From assembly GCF_022682495.2 (NCBI RefSeq), contig NC_071390.1, forward strand, positions 150,264,583-150,328,582: a stretch of 64,000 bases of DNA, in the 5' to 3' direction. The position numbers and the translations under genes were made by a program. The notes beneath the pieces were generated by a model. It had not been told where the DNA came from. It saw only the letters and a list, made by a program, of their open reading frames with translations, and did no database searches. The stretch is from Desmodus rotundus. Its lineage: Eukaryota > Chordata > Mammalia > Chiroptera > Phyllostomidae. Shown piece by piece: positions 1 to 11,360 of the stretch (its first letter is position 1; each line of letters opens with the position of its first letter).

Positions 1-2850
1 GAAGCCAGTTTCCCCAGATGCCCCCAGCAAGCCTTTCCTCATGTTTTGTTGGCCTCGACTGGGTCAAAGCCATTGATGTTCTGTGGCAGCAATATGCCCC
101 ATTTTGGTTGGCTTCACCCTGAGCTCCCTGGGATAAGGAAAAATGAAATTATCTTGGGACCAGTCACATCACCCCAGAGCTGGAGCTGGGTTCAGAATCC
201 CCTGAAGTACACAGTTTGCCTGATGGAGAGATGGATGAGGCCCTGGATGAAAATTAGGGTGCTATTTGGAAGGCAGACAGGAGGAAAGGGGAGTATGTGC
301 TAAAGAGAGATTGAAAGAGAAACAGACATGGATAGGAAAAAATATTCTTACAGAAATAGGAGCATGTTATACACACTATTGTTAATAAAAGAATAGATTT
401 AATATTACTTGAATTTAATGTTAGAAAAATAAAACTAAAGTAAAACTGAAGAAATTGCTGCTCTTTATTTAAATATATCTTTACCACAAGAGACATTATT
501 TCCTTAAAATGCCCTCTTGGGGGAAAAAGGTTAAGAAAAGAAATTATGAAAAATGTTAAGAAGTTGAAGTTATTATTTCTTAACAGAAGTTTTCAATTTT
601 AGACAATATTAAATGACTCATGAATATAAAAGATGAGTAAATCTTTAGATTTGTACTTCCTCCCCTCTCCCTGCCCCTCAGCTCCCAAATGTTGGCTCTA
701 TTACTGTTTTTACAATATCCTAGTTTGTAACATTCACCTTCTGTTGTGGAAATGTTACTCCCATCATTGCTTAATATCATCAATTCCATGTTCAAATGAA
801 TTACATTTCATAATAAGTTCTTTTTACCCTAGCCTGCCCATTCCCAAATACTATTTCATTTTGACTCATCTTTTAATTGACTGGGCTTCATCACTGAATC
901 ATTTTTTCAGAAAAGACCCGTGAGTGTGAATTCTCCGAGTTCTTTCATGTGCCCGAATAATTTTCTGCTGCTTTCATAGTGGTACTTGTAGTCACACTTT
1001 CCCTTGGAAATCCTGGATGGTGCTTCCTTGTATTCCGGCATTGAATATTGATTATCGAAGTCAAAGACCCACCGAACTAACTTCCCTTACTGGTTATGGC
1101 AGGGTGCCCAGAGACTTTTTTCTTTAAGTCTGGGAAGTGCAGTAAGTTCAAGAGGCTATGTCTCAGTGCTGACCATTCAGTATCTGTTTCCCTGGGTCTC
1201 GCTGTGTTCTTACAGCCTGCAGACTCATTTCATTTGTCAGAGCAATTTTCTTCTTTAATGTCTTTGCATATTTAATCTCTCCTACATGGGGAACAACTTT
1301 AGGAACAACAATCAGGCACAAATGCTCTATGCTTTTTCCACGCATCCAATACGTTTATCACAGTGATTTTTTTCTGTATGTGTAATTTTAGTTTGAGCAG
1401 CCTGGTTACTTTATTATTATTATTTATTTATTAGTTTTATAAAAATGTTGTTTTAGTCTTTGATTTGTTTCTATAGAACTGAAATCTCCATTTTTCCCCC
1501 CTCAGATTGCTCTCTTGTTTCATTTTTTTCCTCTTTGGGCCCAGTATGTTGAATTCATATTTGTATTAAGCTGGTTTATAACCCAAAGCACTCACAGGAA
1601 GCAATATGCCCTGTTAGCTTGCTTCTTATCAAGATTTGCGGCTTTTCAGGACAATTCTCAAGATTTTTGAAATTCAGGTTTCCAGGGTGAGCGCAGGGTC
1701 AGAAGCTGCACTCTTCTAAATTGCCCCCTTTCTTTCTTGTCTTCCACTTTCAAAGTACATGACGTCAGTTTCCTTGTTTAATTGCATCCATTTCCTTGTT
1801 TAATTGCTACTGTTGATTTCCTTTTTCCCACCGGTTTTCATTTTTCTGTTAATATTTTAGTTATTGAGGGAGGAGAATCTTCAGTTTGTCTTCATTCTGC
1901 CATCTTCCTTCAGAAGTCAATGAGATCATGTGAGGTTCATTTAAAAATTTGAAGAACTATGCAAACATCTTAAAAAGATGAAATCATAGAATCCTAAGGT
2001 TGAAATAGACCTAGGAGTTTGTGTTTTAATCCCATACCCAACTCGCAGATTTCGACAGCATTTCTGATGATGGCATCTGCTGCCCTCTGCGACGGGAGCT
2101 CACTCCTTGGCAAAGCCTGTATTCAGAGGGTAAACAGCTCTCAGAGTTAGTAACTACCTCTACATGTGAAGGCAAAATGTGCTTTCCTGAACTTCAGCCC
2201 GCAGACTGTAGTTCTGCTCTGGTTAGCAGGTGGCATTACAGGCAGTATTTGAAGTTGCCACGATGTAAAGACATTGACATATTAAAAAGAAAAAGAATGA
2301 CTACACAGTTTTCATGCTTATATAGGATCAACAGAGATCACAATAATTTATGTGAACTGTTTTCTATTTGTGCCAAGAAACAGACAACAGAAAAAAGGAT
2401 TTTAGCTGTAAAAGTACCAGATGAACTTGGTAGCAAATTTTTATATGAATTTAACTGATTCCTACAAAACTCTTGTTCAAAGTCCTAGATCATTGCTCCT
2501 ACAAATGTTGGCAACCTTTAAAAAAATTAAAAGGAGTGTTGCTGATATCCGGCTATTATCACCTCTCTCTGCCTCTCAGGCTGCTGAATAAGCACTTGCT
2601 GAGTGAGAAACACATTTCCCAGTGTTCTGAACACTTCTCAGGAGGAAGCAGCCTGAGGACCACTTCCTAATCTACGCACTCCTGCTTGGTGGTGCCAGCG
2701 GGCCCATTTGGAAATACTGTTTGCACAAATAACTGTTCTAGTAGCCAGATGGTTTAAAAATGCTTTTAAAAAATCTTTTCAACAATGCTCATCCTAGTCT
2801 GTAACAGAAATGCACTTATATTTAACAGATGCTTTTGCATTTTGCATCAG
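1..2850. other. Non-genic, mostly unique AT-rich DNA
   Basis: No gene or confidently named repeat is visible. Open frames are under 100 codons on both strands, with no recognisable domain. There are T-rich and ATT-repeat tracts near 1412-1440. About 1980-2110 has the look of a very old interspersed repeat (a stretch reading like 'atagaatcctaaggttg'), but I cannot assign its family. Confidence 0.6.
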
Positions 2851-2955
2851 CTCAAATTTCTCTTGAAAATATGTAAGGAGCTTCTCTGATGGGCTGCTCT
2901 TCAGGCCATCAGAGAAGCTCTTCTTTTGAGAATAAATGTTCCTCAGAAATTTGAG
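2851..2955. repeat. Interrupted near-palindrome (long hairpin)
   Basis: The inner arms 2878-2892 and 2906-2920 are perfect 15-bp reverse complements around a 13-nt loop. The outer arms 2851-2861 and 2945-2955 are a second perfect 11-bp pair. The DNA between inner and outer arms is only partly complementary. The result is a hairpin of about 105 bp, a size that fits a precursor-microRNA-like fold or a small fold-back transposon. No direct flanking duplication is evident. What is seen is the pairing; transcription or mobility is unknown. Confidence 0.8.
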
Positions 2956-3499
2956 TGGCACTTCAATACTGACACTCAGGCGTTAGATAAGAGGCAGATG
3001 CAGGCACAAGGGAGGTATGGAGACCCACAGTGGTGAAGGTCAAGAGTCCCCTGGCCCCCTTGGTCTCACCTGTGCCTGTGTTGAAGGCCAATGTGTTTGT
3101 TCTGTCTTCCTACAGCCTCTGAAGAAAGGGTGGCATCTCTGGGGGAAGCCCTTGAGGCCCTTCTGTGGAGTCTTCATTTTTAGATCAATACGCAGTTACA
3201 TAGATAAGCCTCATGCCATTCTACATTTTCACAGAGCATTTCTTAGAATCTTTAATCTTTCATTTCTGAGAACTGGGTCAAAATTCTCTTCAGCTACGAA
3301 GGTGATAACCTCCACAATGCTCCTTTCCTTTTCTGCTTCTGCAAAGAGGAAGATCTCTCCTGATGAGCTTCTGTCCCTCCGTCCCTGACCTTGTGTGTGA
3401 GAGCTCAGAGAAAACAAATCTCTTCTCTAATGCAGGAACCTTTCCTTAAACTAACAGAGGCTCACTTCGGTGGAGAGCATGCTCTGTGCCGGCCCTTTG
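2956..3499. other. Unique non-genic DNA
   Basis: A 123-codon open frame (3017-3388, +) is present, without recognisable domain, splice context or codon signature. I treat it as chance. No repeat is identified. Confidence 0.5.
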
Positions 3500-3690
3500 C
3501 GTATGCGGCCTCTTGTCAACGCTCTCTTTATCTCCCCGAGGGAGTTTCTGTATTATTCCTGCCACACATGGTGGGAAGTGAAAGTGCTGAGAGGTTAAAT
3601 GACTTGCCTAAGGTTGCCCTTTTAGGAAGCAAAAGAACTCAAATTTGAATCCAGTTAGTCTGATTCTAGAGCTTGCATTCTTCAACCCCA
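3500..3690 (-). repeat. MIR SINE, antisense
   Basis: The segment around 3570-3680 carries the antisense MIR core order: a 'gagaggttaaatgacttgcc' type block, then 'aaggttgccc', then a 'gaatccagttagtctgattc' block and a pyrimidine-rich end. MIR is an ancient tRNA-derived SINE mobilised by L2. The 5' border is vague and divergence is high. Confidence 0.75.
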
Positions 3691-4347
3691 CATGCTGGTG
3701 CTACTCTACGTTTCATGGTATAGAGTACCTACGCATAAAGCACGTGACCTTTAATTTGGCTCTGTGGCATTCTCCTGGTAACTCCCTCACGTGATCATCT
3801 CTAGTAAACATCTTGTGAGTGTGTCATCAGGTGCTATTCTATGCGATAAAAGGGGGAAGGGGAATATATCTGTAGGAGGCATATGAGGCTGGCGGCATCT
3901 TACACAGGTCTCATGGGCCTAATGGGAGTTCTGTTCCCAGTGATGTGATGGATTACATTACACAAAACCCTCCTGCTATGAAACACCTGGAAATGTAGTA
4001 TAAATACAGCTAGCATCCCTTTAAATGCCCATCTGGGCTCAAAAGAAAGAAAAAGGAAATCCCAGGGGCCAAAAATGAAATGGAAACTCAAAACCAGAAT
4101 ACAGTCTGCAAACTAAAGCTGGGGCTGGCTGGAGGCATTTGATGGTCTCAGAAACCAAGGATTTAATGGTGACTCTGGAACAGGAGAAAAATTGATATTT
4201 TACATAAAGTTGCTATCCTTAGTGAGAGGGTAAAGAGAAAAAAAATACCCCAAAACACCATAGGAAATGACAGGCAAGCTCGCATTTCTTGGAGTGATCT
4301 CTAAGTTGGGGAAAAATTTGAAACCCTAGGCCTGCATTCATTAGCTT
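3691..4347. other. Unique non-genic DNA
   Basis: No repeat family or gene was recognised here. It ends at the GCTT flank of the solo LTR. Confidence 0.5.
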
Positions 4348-4845
4348 TGAAATCAGGAAAGTCAGCATTCATTCTGTCTGTCACTACCAGACGCAATAAG
4401 TAGAGACAAGGATTTAATCTTTATGGGCGCTTTATTCAGGTGCTGGCAATCTGAGAAGACAGCGGGTTTGTACCCTCAAAACCGTCTTACATCTCATCTC
4501 AAGCCAACCTTTTTATAAGGAAAAGGGTAGGTAAATTAGGAAAAAGGGTAAATCCTGTAAGAACGTTAGTCCAGCGGCAATTTTCTTAGTATTTCTTATC
4601 TGTTGATCAACAGTTCTTTATCTGTGTCAAGGATGTGTCCCTCCCTGGAACACAATGGATCAGATGCCATTTCCATTGCTTGCAGGCCCACTAGAACACA
4701 AAAGCTGAATTGCTTCTTGACCTCCTGAAATCACATAGGTCATGCATTCCAGTTCCTGGAATAACAGCTTTCCACATGCACTAGTCATTTAAGCCTATCA
4801 ACTACAACTCAGGCTAGAATCTTTAACTCTTGAGTTCCCCTATCA
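4348..4845 (-). mobile_element. Solo LTR of an endogenous retrovirus (ERV1-like), minus strand
   Basis: The segment begins TG and ends CA, and is flanked by GCTT on both sides (4344-4347 and 4846-4849), as expected for a 4-bp retroviral target duplication. Read on the minus strand it has a TATAAAA-like box near 4511-4517 and an AATAAA signal at 4431-4436, about 80 bp downstream, followed by a U5-like stretch. No internal retroviral genes flank it, so it is a solo LTR left by recombination. Class ERV1 is inferred from the 4-bp duplication and length (498 bp); a 4-bp match can arise by chance. Confidence 0.6.
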
Positions 4846-5427
4846 GCTTTGAGGTTCAAGGGTGCATTTGTCATATGGTGCTGGTGACCTCTAGATGTTA
4901 AATTAGCAAAGACATAGTTCTTAAGTGCTTCCAAATTTCCTAGCAAAAGCAGAGGTGAAGCCTCACTGGAGAGACACCCCCAAACCAGGATTCCTGAGGA
5001 TCAACTGCCGCTGAAAAGGAATTCACTATGCAAGATTTAAAAAACCCCAAATACATGAGTCAGTGCCAGTGGGCATATCAATAGAAGATATAAATCTTTC
5101 TAAAACTCAGATATCAGATAGAGACTATAAGATAAGAATGTTTAAAGTGATTGAAGGTAAGAAAGGAGTAATGAGAGAAAAAGAAACCATCAGAGAGACT
5201 AACAAGATTGTGCTCAATAGAATTTTGAGAAATGAATAAGGTTACAAACTCAAGGGCAGCTGAAGAGAAAATCAGTGAAACCCCTGACTCAGCTCTCTCT
5301 GACATCTGAGACAGAAACAAGAAAATTTTCCAGAAGGCGGTCAGGAAAACAAGATGGTCCCAGGAAGGCAATCTGGGGTCTTTTAGGGAAACAATGAACA
5401 AGAATAGCTCTTTTTGCACTGGAGCTG
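4846..5427. other. Unique non-genic DNA
   Basis: No gene was seen. Minus-strand frames of about 100 codons (5114-5443, 5289-5600) run into the MER5A-like element that follows and show no domain. Confidence 0.5.
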
Positions 5428-5625
5428 CAATGTTGGCCAACACTTCCTGTAAAGGGCCAAATAATAATTATTTTTGACTTCGCTAGCCCTCCATCTCTGT
5501 CTCTGTCACGCAGAGACATTTTTTGCAAACTTTTAAAGTATAAAACTTTTCCTGAGCTCACAGACTGTACAAAACTGGGCTTCAGTGGGATTTGGCCCAA
5601 GGGCTGTCATCTGTGGACCCCCGTG
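5428..5625 (+). mobile_element. MER5A-like nonautonomous hAT DNA transposon
   Basis: The 5' end reads as a decayed terminal repeat followed by 'cctgtaaagggccaaataat', characteristic of MER5A. The interior keeps the 'tctctgtct' block, the 3' part keeps 'ggatttggcccaagggctg', and it closes with 'gtggacccccgtg', the inverted counterpart of the 5' end. MER5 elements were mobilised by a Charlie-type hAT transposase. An 8-bp target duplication could not be read. Confidence 0.8.
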
Positions 5626-6094
5626 CATAAGTCTGCAGCCCTCATGGACATTTTCCACAGGGAAATGGGAATATCTTCCTGAGAATGAAACCACTTAGGG
5701 AGGCCTTGCCAGGAGGGGGATAAAGAGAACACAGATGCCCAGTGACATGCGCTGAGTGTCTAGTGACTGGACCTACCGTGTAGAAAGACCCAACCCAGGA
5801 CTTTTTAATTATAGGAACCAATAAATGTTTTTAGAGGCACTTTGACTTGGTTTTATGTCACACATAAACAAAAGAGCGACATGCAAACTTAGCAGTGCAC
5901 ATGAAGCTCACTTTGAAAGAATCTCGAAATCCTTTGTGTGTGCTAATCTGCCTGCCCTAATAGTATCTAAACTGCAATCACTTTCGTTCAGGAATTACTT
6001 AAAACAAAATGAATGCAACACAATTTTACAATCAGTTGCTATGTAGAGGCAAAAAATAGAAGAGAGGAAAATAGCATTTTTGTGTCTCCACACC
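5626..6094. other. Unique non-genic DNA
   Basis: No repeat or gene recognised. One AATAAA near 5819 has no supporting transcript features. Confidence 0.5.
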
Positions 6095-6285
6095 ATATTG
6101 AATGATTCACGTGTCATCTCGTTGAATAGTTGCAATGATTTGGTGAAATACTCATTAACCCTGTTGTATAGGTGAGAAAATGGACTCGGAGGTGAAGTAA
6201 TTAGTCCAAGGCCAGTCTTAGAAACTGACAGGATCACTGCTTGGACCTAGGACTGTTTGGTACTAAAATCTGTGCTCTCCTACAA
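6095..6285 (-). repeat. MIR SINE, antisense
   Basis: It has the antisense MIR pattern: 'ttgtataggtgagaaaatgg', 'gaagtaattagtccaaggcc', then a gapped 'cttggacctaggactg' block and 'ctgtgctctcc' close. It is heavily diverged. Confidence 0.75.
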
Positions 6286-7069
6286 CCCCACACTCTGAAT
6301 GTCCTGGATCATTCTTTGCACAGGAAAACATCTTGTTAAGTGTTGGGTTGGAGAATCTCTGAGGCACAGGTACCTGGAAGAGCCCATGCAGAAAGGAAAA
6401 GATGCACCATTCTATATAGGGAAATGAGAGGAATGTTGGGTTTGAGCTGCTGGGTGGGGGGATTGTGTATATATGGAGGGGGAAACAGGGTGGGTGGCAG
6501 GAAAAGGATTGAAGAAAGAGGAACTGGGAAGTTTTTGAGAGGTAGAAATGTAAGGTTGGGTGGTGGCAGCGTTGCAGAAAGATCAAATGCGTGACTTTCA
6601 GTTGTTAGCTCTGTGGTATGCAATCTCACTCTGTGACCACCTGGTCTCCAGTGAAATGCCTTGATTTATGGTTGCTTTTGGCGTGGGGAGAGAATCACAG
6701 AGAAGAAATGGCCTGTTCTATAGGTGCTGATGGCAGAGCAGAATTGGAGGAATAGCTATAAGACAAGGAGCAGAGCAAATTTTGACAAAGTCAGAATCTG
6801 AGAATAGAATTAAATGTGAGATTGTAAAAACTTCTGCCAGAATTTGGAGAGTCCTTGGGAAGTGCATTAGGTTTTCCTAATCTACAGATTTAGATGAGGA
6901 ATTAGATTTGAGTCAATAATCAAACAGGAATAGATTAGGAATCTCTGGAATTAGGATTTAAATCAATCTTCTCTAGAGTGGAAGGGCCAGGAGAGCCTAG
7001 TTGATAACTGAGTTAGACACTTACTCAACTAATACTGACTAGCTATTCTCCATGTCTCCAGGAGCTCAT
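6286..7069. other. Unique, purine-rich non-genic DNA
   Basis: G/A-rich sequence around 6420-6560 keeps several frames open on both strands (for example 107 codons at 6263-6586, -). That reflects base composition; no domain is recognisable. Confidence 0.5.
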
Positions 7070-7340
7070 ACTCTCGGGAAACGGACTTAGGAAGACATTG
7101 TGTGGGTGGTCTGACAGAAAGATGCTGTGAAAACGCAAAAGACTAAACGATCAACTCTGCCTTGGGTGTCCGGGTGGTAGGGGGAGGGCTTCCTATAGGA
7201 AGTGACATTAAACTGGGTCCTGAAGGATGAGGAGTTAACCACTCAGAGAGAGGAAAGGAGAATCTTCCAGCCAGAGGGAACAGGCTGCACACTAAGGTGT
7301 GTCAGGAAGGGCGTGTCAGGAAATAGGAAGTTTCACGTGA
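7070..7340 (-). repeat. L2 LINE fragment, antisense
   Basis: The antisense L2 order is visible: 'gagggcttcctataggaag', 'gtcctgaaggatgaggagtt' and 'cttccagccagagggaacag'. In sense orientation this belongs to the 3' half of the L2 (CR1-clade) element. It is fragmentary and no coding frame remains. Confidence 0.75.
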
Positions 7341-7640
7341 GTGAAGGGGGGGGTGTTGGACCAAGGAGTTTTATGTACTTCATTTTTTCCACCGTAATGT
7401 TTATTATATAAGAAAGGTGCTCAATAAAATTTGCTCTCAGATTGGCTAAAACATCTTTTTTAAAAAATAAGATTTGATGGAGTGTTCCTTTTCCCTTCTC
7501 CTTGTTCTCTGGAGTGTTTCATATTTGGTGGCCTTATAGCTGTTCTTAGTGTGAACATGTGTCTTGAATGAACATCATGATACCAGTCAAGGACTCGGGG
7601 ATTTTAATTGATTATATTGCAAAGGAAGCAACATTGTGTT

Positions 7641-7660
7641 AAAAAAAAAAAAAAAAAAAA
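7641..7660 (+). repeat. Poly(A) tract, 20 bp
   Basis: Twenty uninterrupted A residues lie directly before a MIR body. This may be the tail of an unrecognised retroposed sequence or an expanded simple repeat. The upstream 7341-7640 is AT-rich and otherwise unassigned. Confidence 0.9.
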
Positions 7661-7850
7661 GCACAGGCTTGCGATAAAACCTGGCCCTGGCTGTTCTTGG
7701 TGAAGTGCAATTTATTTAACTGTTTCAAGCCTCTGTTTCCCCCTCCTAAAAGGGGGATAATAACATCTACATGGCCGAACTGTGGTGAGCAGTAAATTAT
7801 ATGACGTCTGTAAAGTGGGCAGCCAGTGGATCAATAAATATGAGTTCCCT
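7661..7850 (+). repeat. MIR SINE, sense
   Basis: The MIR core is readable in order: 'gtgcaatttatttaactg', 'caagcctctgtttccccctc', 'gggggataataacatctac', then 'gtaaagtgggcagc' and 'tcaataaatatgag' at the 3' end. Confidence 0.8.
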
Positions 7851-7899
7851 ATTTTGAATTAAATGGGATTCTTACTGTGTGTGATTTTGTGTGTTTAAT

Positions 7900-8212
7900 A
7901 GGGTAGCCACTAGCCACAAGTGGCTGTTGAGCACTTGAAATGTGGTTAATCCAAAATGGGAGAGCTATAAATATAAAATATACGCCGGATTTCAAAGATT
8001 TGGTAACAACAAAAGAATGTGATATGTCCCATTAATGAAATTTTATATTGATTACATATTTAAATGACAATATGTTGGATATAACCAGTCAATTAAAATA
8101 TATTCCTAAAACAATCTCACTTGAATCTTTTTAATTTTTTAACATGGCTACTTAAAAATTTTAAATTTTGTTTGCAGCTCACCTCATATTGCTATTAGAC
8201 AGGCACTGGTCT
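7900..8212. mobile_element. Nonautonomous hAT-like DNA transposon fragment (MER group)
   Basis: It begins with 'gtagccactagccacaagtg' and 'ttgagcacttgaaatgtgg', and closes with 'ctattagacaggcactggtc', a decayed form of the hAT-type terminal 'cagtgctgtccaatag' read in reverse. The AT-rich interior fits old MER families of this structure. The outermost 5' terminal repeat seems missing, and the exact subfamily name is not secure. Confidence 0.6.
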
Positions 8213-8989
8213 GGAGGAATTATGAAATTAAACTGCAAGGTCTCTCCAATGTCCATGTATCAATTAAATGCTTTAATTTTAAAAAATCTTTTGCTATGAA
8301 GATCAGATTGCCTAAAGTTCAATGAAGTTTTGATAGTAGGGAAGGTACTAAGTCATTAGGGATTTGGGTAAATGACTTTGATGGAAAAAAATCCAGTTGT
8401 CAATATTTACTTTTTTGTCTTTTTACCACCATCTGTGTAATCTGAATACCATGTCCTCTAATGTTACCAGTAAGGTGGAGGCTCACGAGCTGTCTCTCTG
8501 ACTCACTTCTGTTAGACTGAATCCTGAAGCCCAGCAGCAAGCTACACTGTCCCTCCTGGATGGCACAGTGAATTTCTTCTCTCTTCACGTGTGATGGTGC
8601 TTTCACTTCTTGAACTTCTCATCCTTCTTAGATCCACATGGGGATGTCCCTGAACTACACAGAAACTTCTTTTGAACTCTTTAAGTCATCACTAGACCTT
8701 GGGTTTAACATTAAGACCACTTAAATGTGTACACTCAACTTAAGAAACATTATAGGAGGTATGGTCTCTACCAAAAAAATCCAGTGCACTAGCTGTCTTT
8801 TGGATATAGAAAAAGGCTGAAGCATTTCTTTATATACTGTATCTTCTCTTTCTTGCTACCACCTGTCCATCTCCTGCTGGGGAGGCTCAGGAGTGAATGA
8901 AACTCCAGGTGAGCACTTATGCAGGTGGAGGCAGAGAGGCAACAGATAGTGAAGCCAGAGTTCATGATAAGGCCACATCCTTTTCATTC
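8213..8989. other. Unique non-genic DNA
   Basis: No gene was seen and no repeat could be named with confidence. Confidence 0.5.
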
Positions 8990-9610
8990 TCCATTTTCTT
9001 CTCCCCCAACCTCAACACCTCTAACCTGTCTTTCAACCCTAACATTCCCACACAATGGCTTCCTCTCCTTAAGGACACCTATCACCTCTATGTTGTTAAC
9101 CCCAATAGATGCTTTCAGTCACATCACAGGAATACCCTTAATGTCCACATCACTTAATCTAGTATCAAGGGTGCCACAGCTGTGCTCACGGCCTCCCTTC
9201 CCTCATCCCTCAACCAACACTCTCCAGTAGGCATCCCCCTACCAGGCCTAGCAGTCTTCCCAGTGGCTCTTGCAGAGGTCACCCATGACACACACAAGGC
9301 TACATCAATGGGTGTTTTTCAGTTCTCATCTTTTTTAACCTCTCACCAATATATCACTCCTTCCATCCTGAGTGGCTTTTTTCCTCGGTATTCCAATAAA
9401 ATCCTTATCTGGTTTGCTCCTAGATCTTTGGACACTTCCTCTCCATTTCTTTGTAGACTCAAAACTTCTTCCTGTCATTTGTGTTGGATTCTCAAGACTT
9501 GGCCACGAGTCGTGTTCTCTTCTTCTAAGCTCTGCTATCTTCCTCAGCATTCAGCAACCATAACCAGAGAAAGAATTTCAACAACTGATAATTCAAATAA
9601 TTTTCAAATA
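8990..9610 (+). repeat. L2 LINE, RT-domain part (5' half of a split copy)
   Basis: The segment 9260-9560 reads as the reverse-transcriptase part of L2. It has a block corresponding to the family's conserved '...VTNDLH..' region ('gcagaggtcacccatgacac'), then 'agttctcatcttttttaacc' where the palm motif LLDLSAAFDTVDH normally lies. The copy is decayed: the catalytic Asp-containing motif is not intact, and the 169-codon open frame 9182-9691 follows the family frame only in part and runs on into inserted DNA. The L2 resumes after the transposon at 9611-9931. Confidence 0.75.
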
Positions 9611-9931
9611 CATTGTATTTTGCTGTGTATAACGCTCACCCACATTTTTGATCCAAACTTTCAGGAAAAAATATTTCATTTTAATTTTTAAAATTCAATT
9701 ATTTATTTATATTTAGAAACAAAATTGATTATCATATTCCAGGGTATTATTTTGCATATGGATATCCTTATTGCTTTCTAAAGTAACACTTTTAACTCCT
9801 AAGCATAAATAAAATAATGAAAAACATTTTATATAGATATGGAATTAGTAGTAACCATGTATAATGTACATCCTTATTTTTCCCTCAAAAATCTGGGCAA
9901 AAAAGCATGCATTATGTGTGGCAAAATACAG
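9611..9931. mobile_element. Short inverted-repeat DNA transposon (MITE-like) inside L2
   Basis: Terminal inverted repeats match: TGTATTTTGC at 9614-9623 and its exact reverse complement at 9921-9930, with weaker matching inward for about 40 bp ('cccaca...' against 'gggcaaaaaa...'). TA dinucleotides lie just outside (9609-9610 and 9932-9933), compatible with TA-target insertion. The interior is AT-rich and non-coding. The two flanks belong to one L2, so this inserted after the L2. The ends resemble those of the element at 34000-34208. Confidence 0.7.
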
Positions 9932-10345
9932 TACACCCTCAGCCAATAATGCTTTCCTGAGTTCCAGTCCCACATACCTTACCTCTTACTGGACATCTCA
10001 AGTTGAATGTCTGAAAGATCTTCAAAATCAACAAGGCCAAACTAAACTACAAAGCCTAATTCTCCCTAAGTCTTTTATCTTTCAGAAAATGATAGTACTA
10101 TCCATTTCTTGCATGAGTCAGCAGTCAAAGTCACTTTTGGAACCCTCCTTTTTGTTTGCTTTTCTACTACATCATAAAGTCCTGACACCCTTATCTGCTA
10201 ATAATCTGTCAGATCCATTGAGTTCTTTCCATCCTCCCTGCCAACCCTGGACCAAAGCTCCCATCATTTCTTGCTTGGACTGCTTCAGTAGCTTCCTACC
10301 TCCCCTTTCTCTCATTCCCCTCCAAACACAGCTCCCAGAGTAATC
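9932..10345 (+). repeat. L2 LINE (3' half of the split copy)
   Basis: It continues the L2 from 9610 in the same orientation: 'ctggacatctcaagttgaat' (sense L2 'ctcgacatctccacttggat' block), a pyrimidine-rich stretch with 'tccctaagtc', then 'tggaccaaagctcccatcat' and 'cttggactgcttcagtagc', ending near 'cagctcccagagtaatctg'. This is the C-terminal coding region of L2 ORF2, full of lesions. Confidence 0.75.
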
Positions 10346-10439
10346 TGGCATATTACTACTAAGGCCTGTTGAATTTTCTCCATCCTGGGTCCCTTCCAGA
10401 ACATGGAAGCCATGGGCACTATAGGATATGGTCTGGGAG

Positions 10440-10900
10440 TTCCATGATTTCTAAAAGCACTAGGATTTTGTAGGAGTTTGGAGAAGGAAAAGGTTACTTT
10501 CAGCAAGTGGGTCAGGGGAGGCTTCACAAAGGAAAGGTGTTTGATTCTGAAGCAAGGTTAAGCGCCTATTATATGGACATCAGAAAAGGTCATTTTAGGG
10601 AGTGGGAACATGAGCATAAACAAGGAGGCAGGTGGCAAGATACAAATATCTATTCATTGATTCATTTAACAATTCATTATTGAGGTCTCATTATGAACTA
10701 GGCCCCATTATAGGTGCAGGGGGAAGACAGATAAACAAAACAGACATCATCTCTGACCTCACAGAGCTTATATGGTCAAGAGGTACAGTATGGGGAGTGC
10801 TGGGAGCCTGGAGCATGGGAAAGGAAGAGTGAGAAGTTGGGCTGGAAGAGCAAGCTAAGGCCAGATCATGGAAGGATCTTGAACAGAAGGCAAGGAGTTT
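10440..10900 (-). repeat. L2 LINE fragments, antisense (composite)
   Basis: About 10495-10560 and 10780-10900 match antisense L2 interior blocks ('ggaggcttcacaaaggaaag', 'aggccagatcatggaaggat'). About 10650-10765 is the antisense L2 3' end ('attcattgattcatttaaca', 'cattataggtgcaggggga', 'acctcacagagcttatatgg'). The order suggests rearranged or overlapping copies. It is opposite in orientation to the L2 just upstream. Confidence 0.7.
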
Positions 10901-11209
10901 GCTAAACTCAAATGCTTCCCGGGGATAGCAGCACATGTAAATTAGGGAAGCAGTCTGCGTGTGAGGTAAGAGGAAGAGGGGAGATTGGGGCAAATGGGAA
11001 ATCCCAAACTCTATCCAGAGCCATGAGTGATTTCTCCACCACAGGTAGTTATTGCCACAGGGGTGTGGCTCCAGAGTCTCTGCTCTCAGAGAAGGAAATG
11101 CAGGATTTTAGAGATTTGGGGTGTGTTAAATTGTGATAATTCAGTTTAAAAAAATATTATGAAGATCAATCAAATATGACTGTAAATTGGAGTCAGCTTG
11201 TGAGACACT

Positions 11210-11360
11210 AGTTAGTGGGCTCAGCTTGACACAAATGGGAGCCACTGGAGACCACTCACTTACAAAACGGGTTGAAGATAGAAAGCTGTAAGCAGAGAGC
11301 CCAGGAAGCATGGCCTAGGAGACTAAGAATGAGTCTGGGTTAGCATCGAGGCAATGAGAA
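11210..11360 (-). repeat. Probable L2 fragment, antisense
   Basis: Blocks such as 'aatgggagccactggagacc' and 'caggaagcatggcctaggag' fit the antisense L2 interior. Decayed, low certainty. Confidence 0.4.

Noticed and set aside
1980..2110. Phrase similar to an ancient CR1- or SINE-derived element
   Set aside because: Too short and too diverged to assign by eye.
9182..9691. 169-codon plus-strand frame as a possible gene
   Set aside because: It follows a decayed L2 RT region and then runs into the inserted MITE, so it is not a protein-coding gene.
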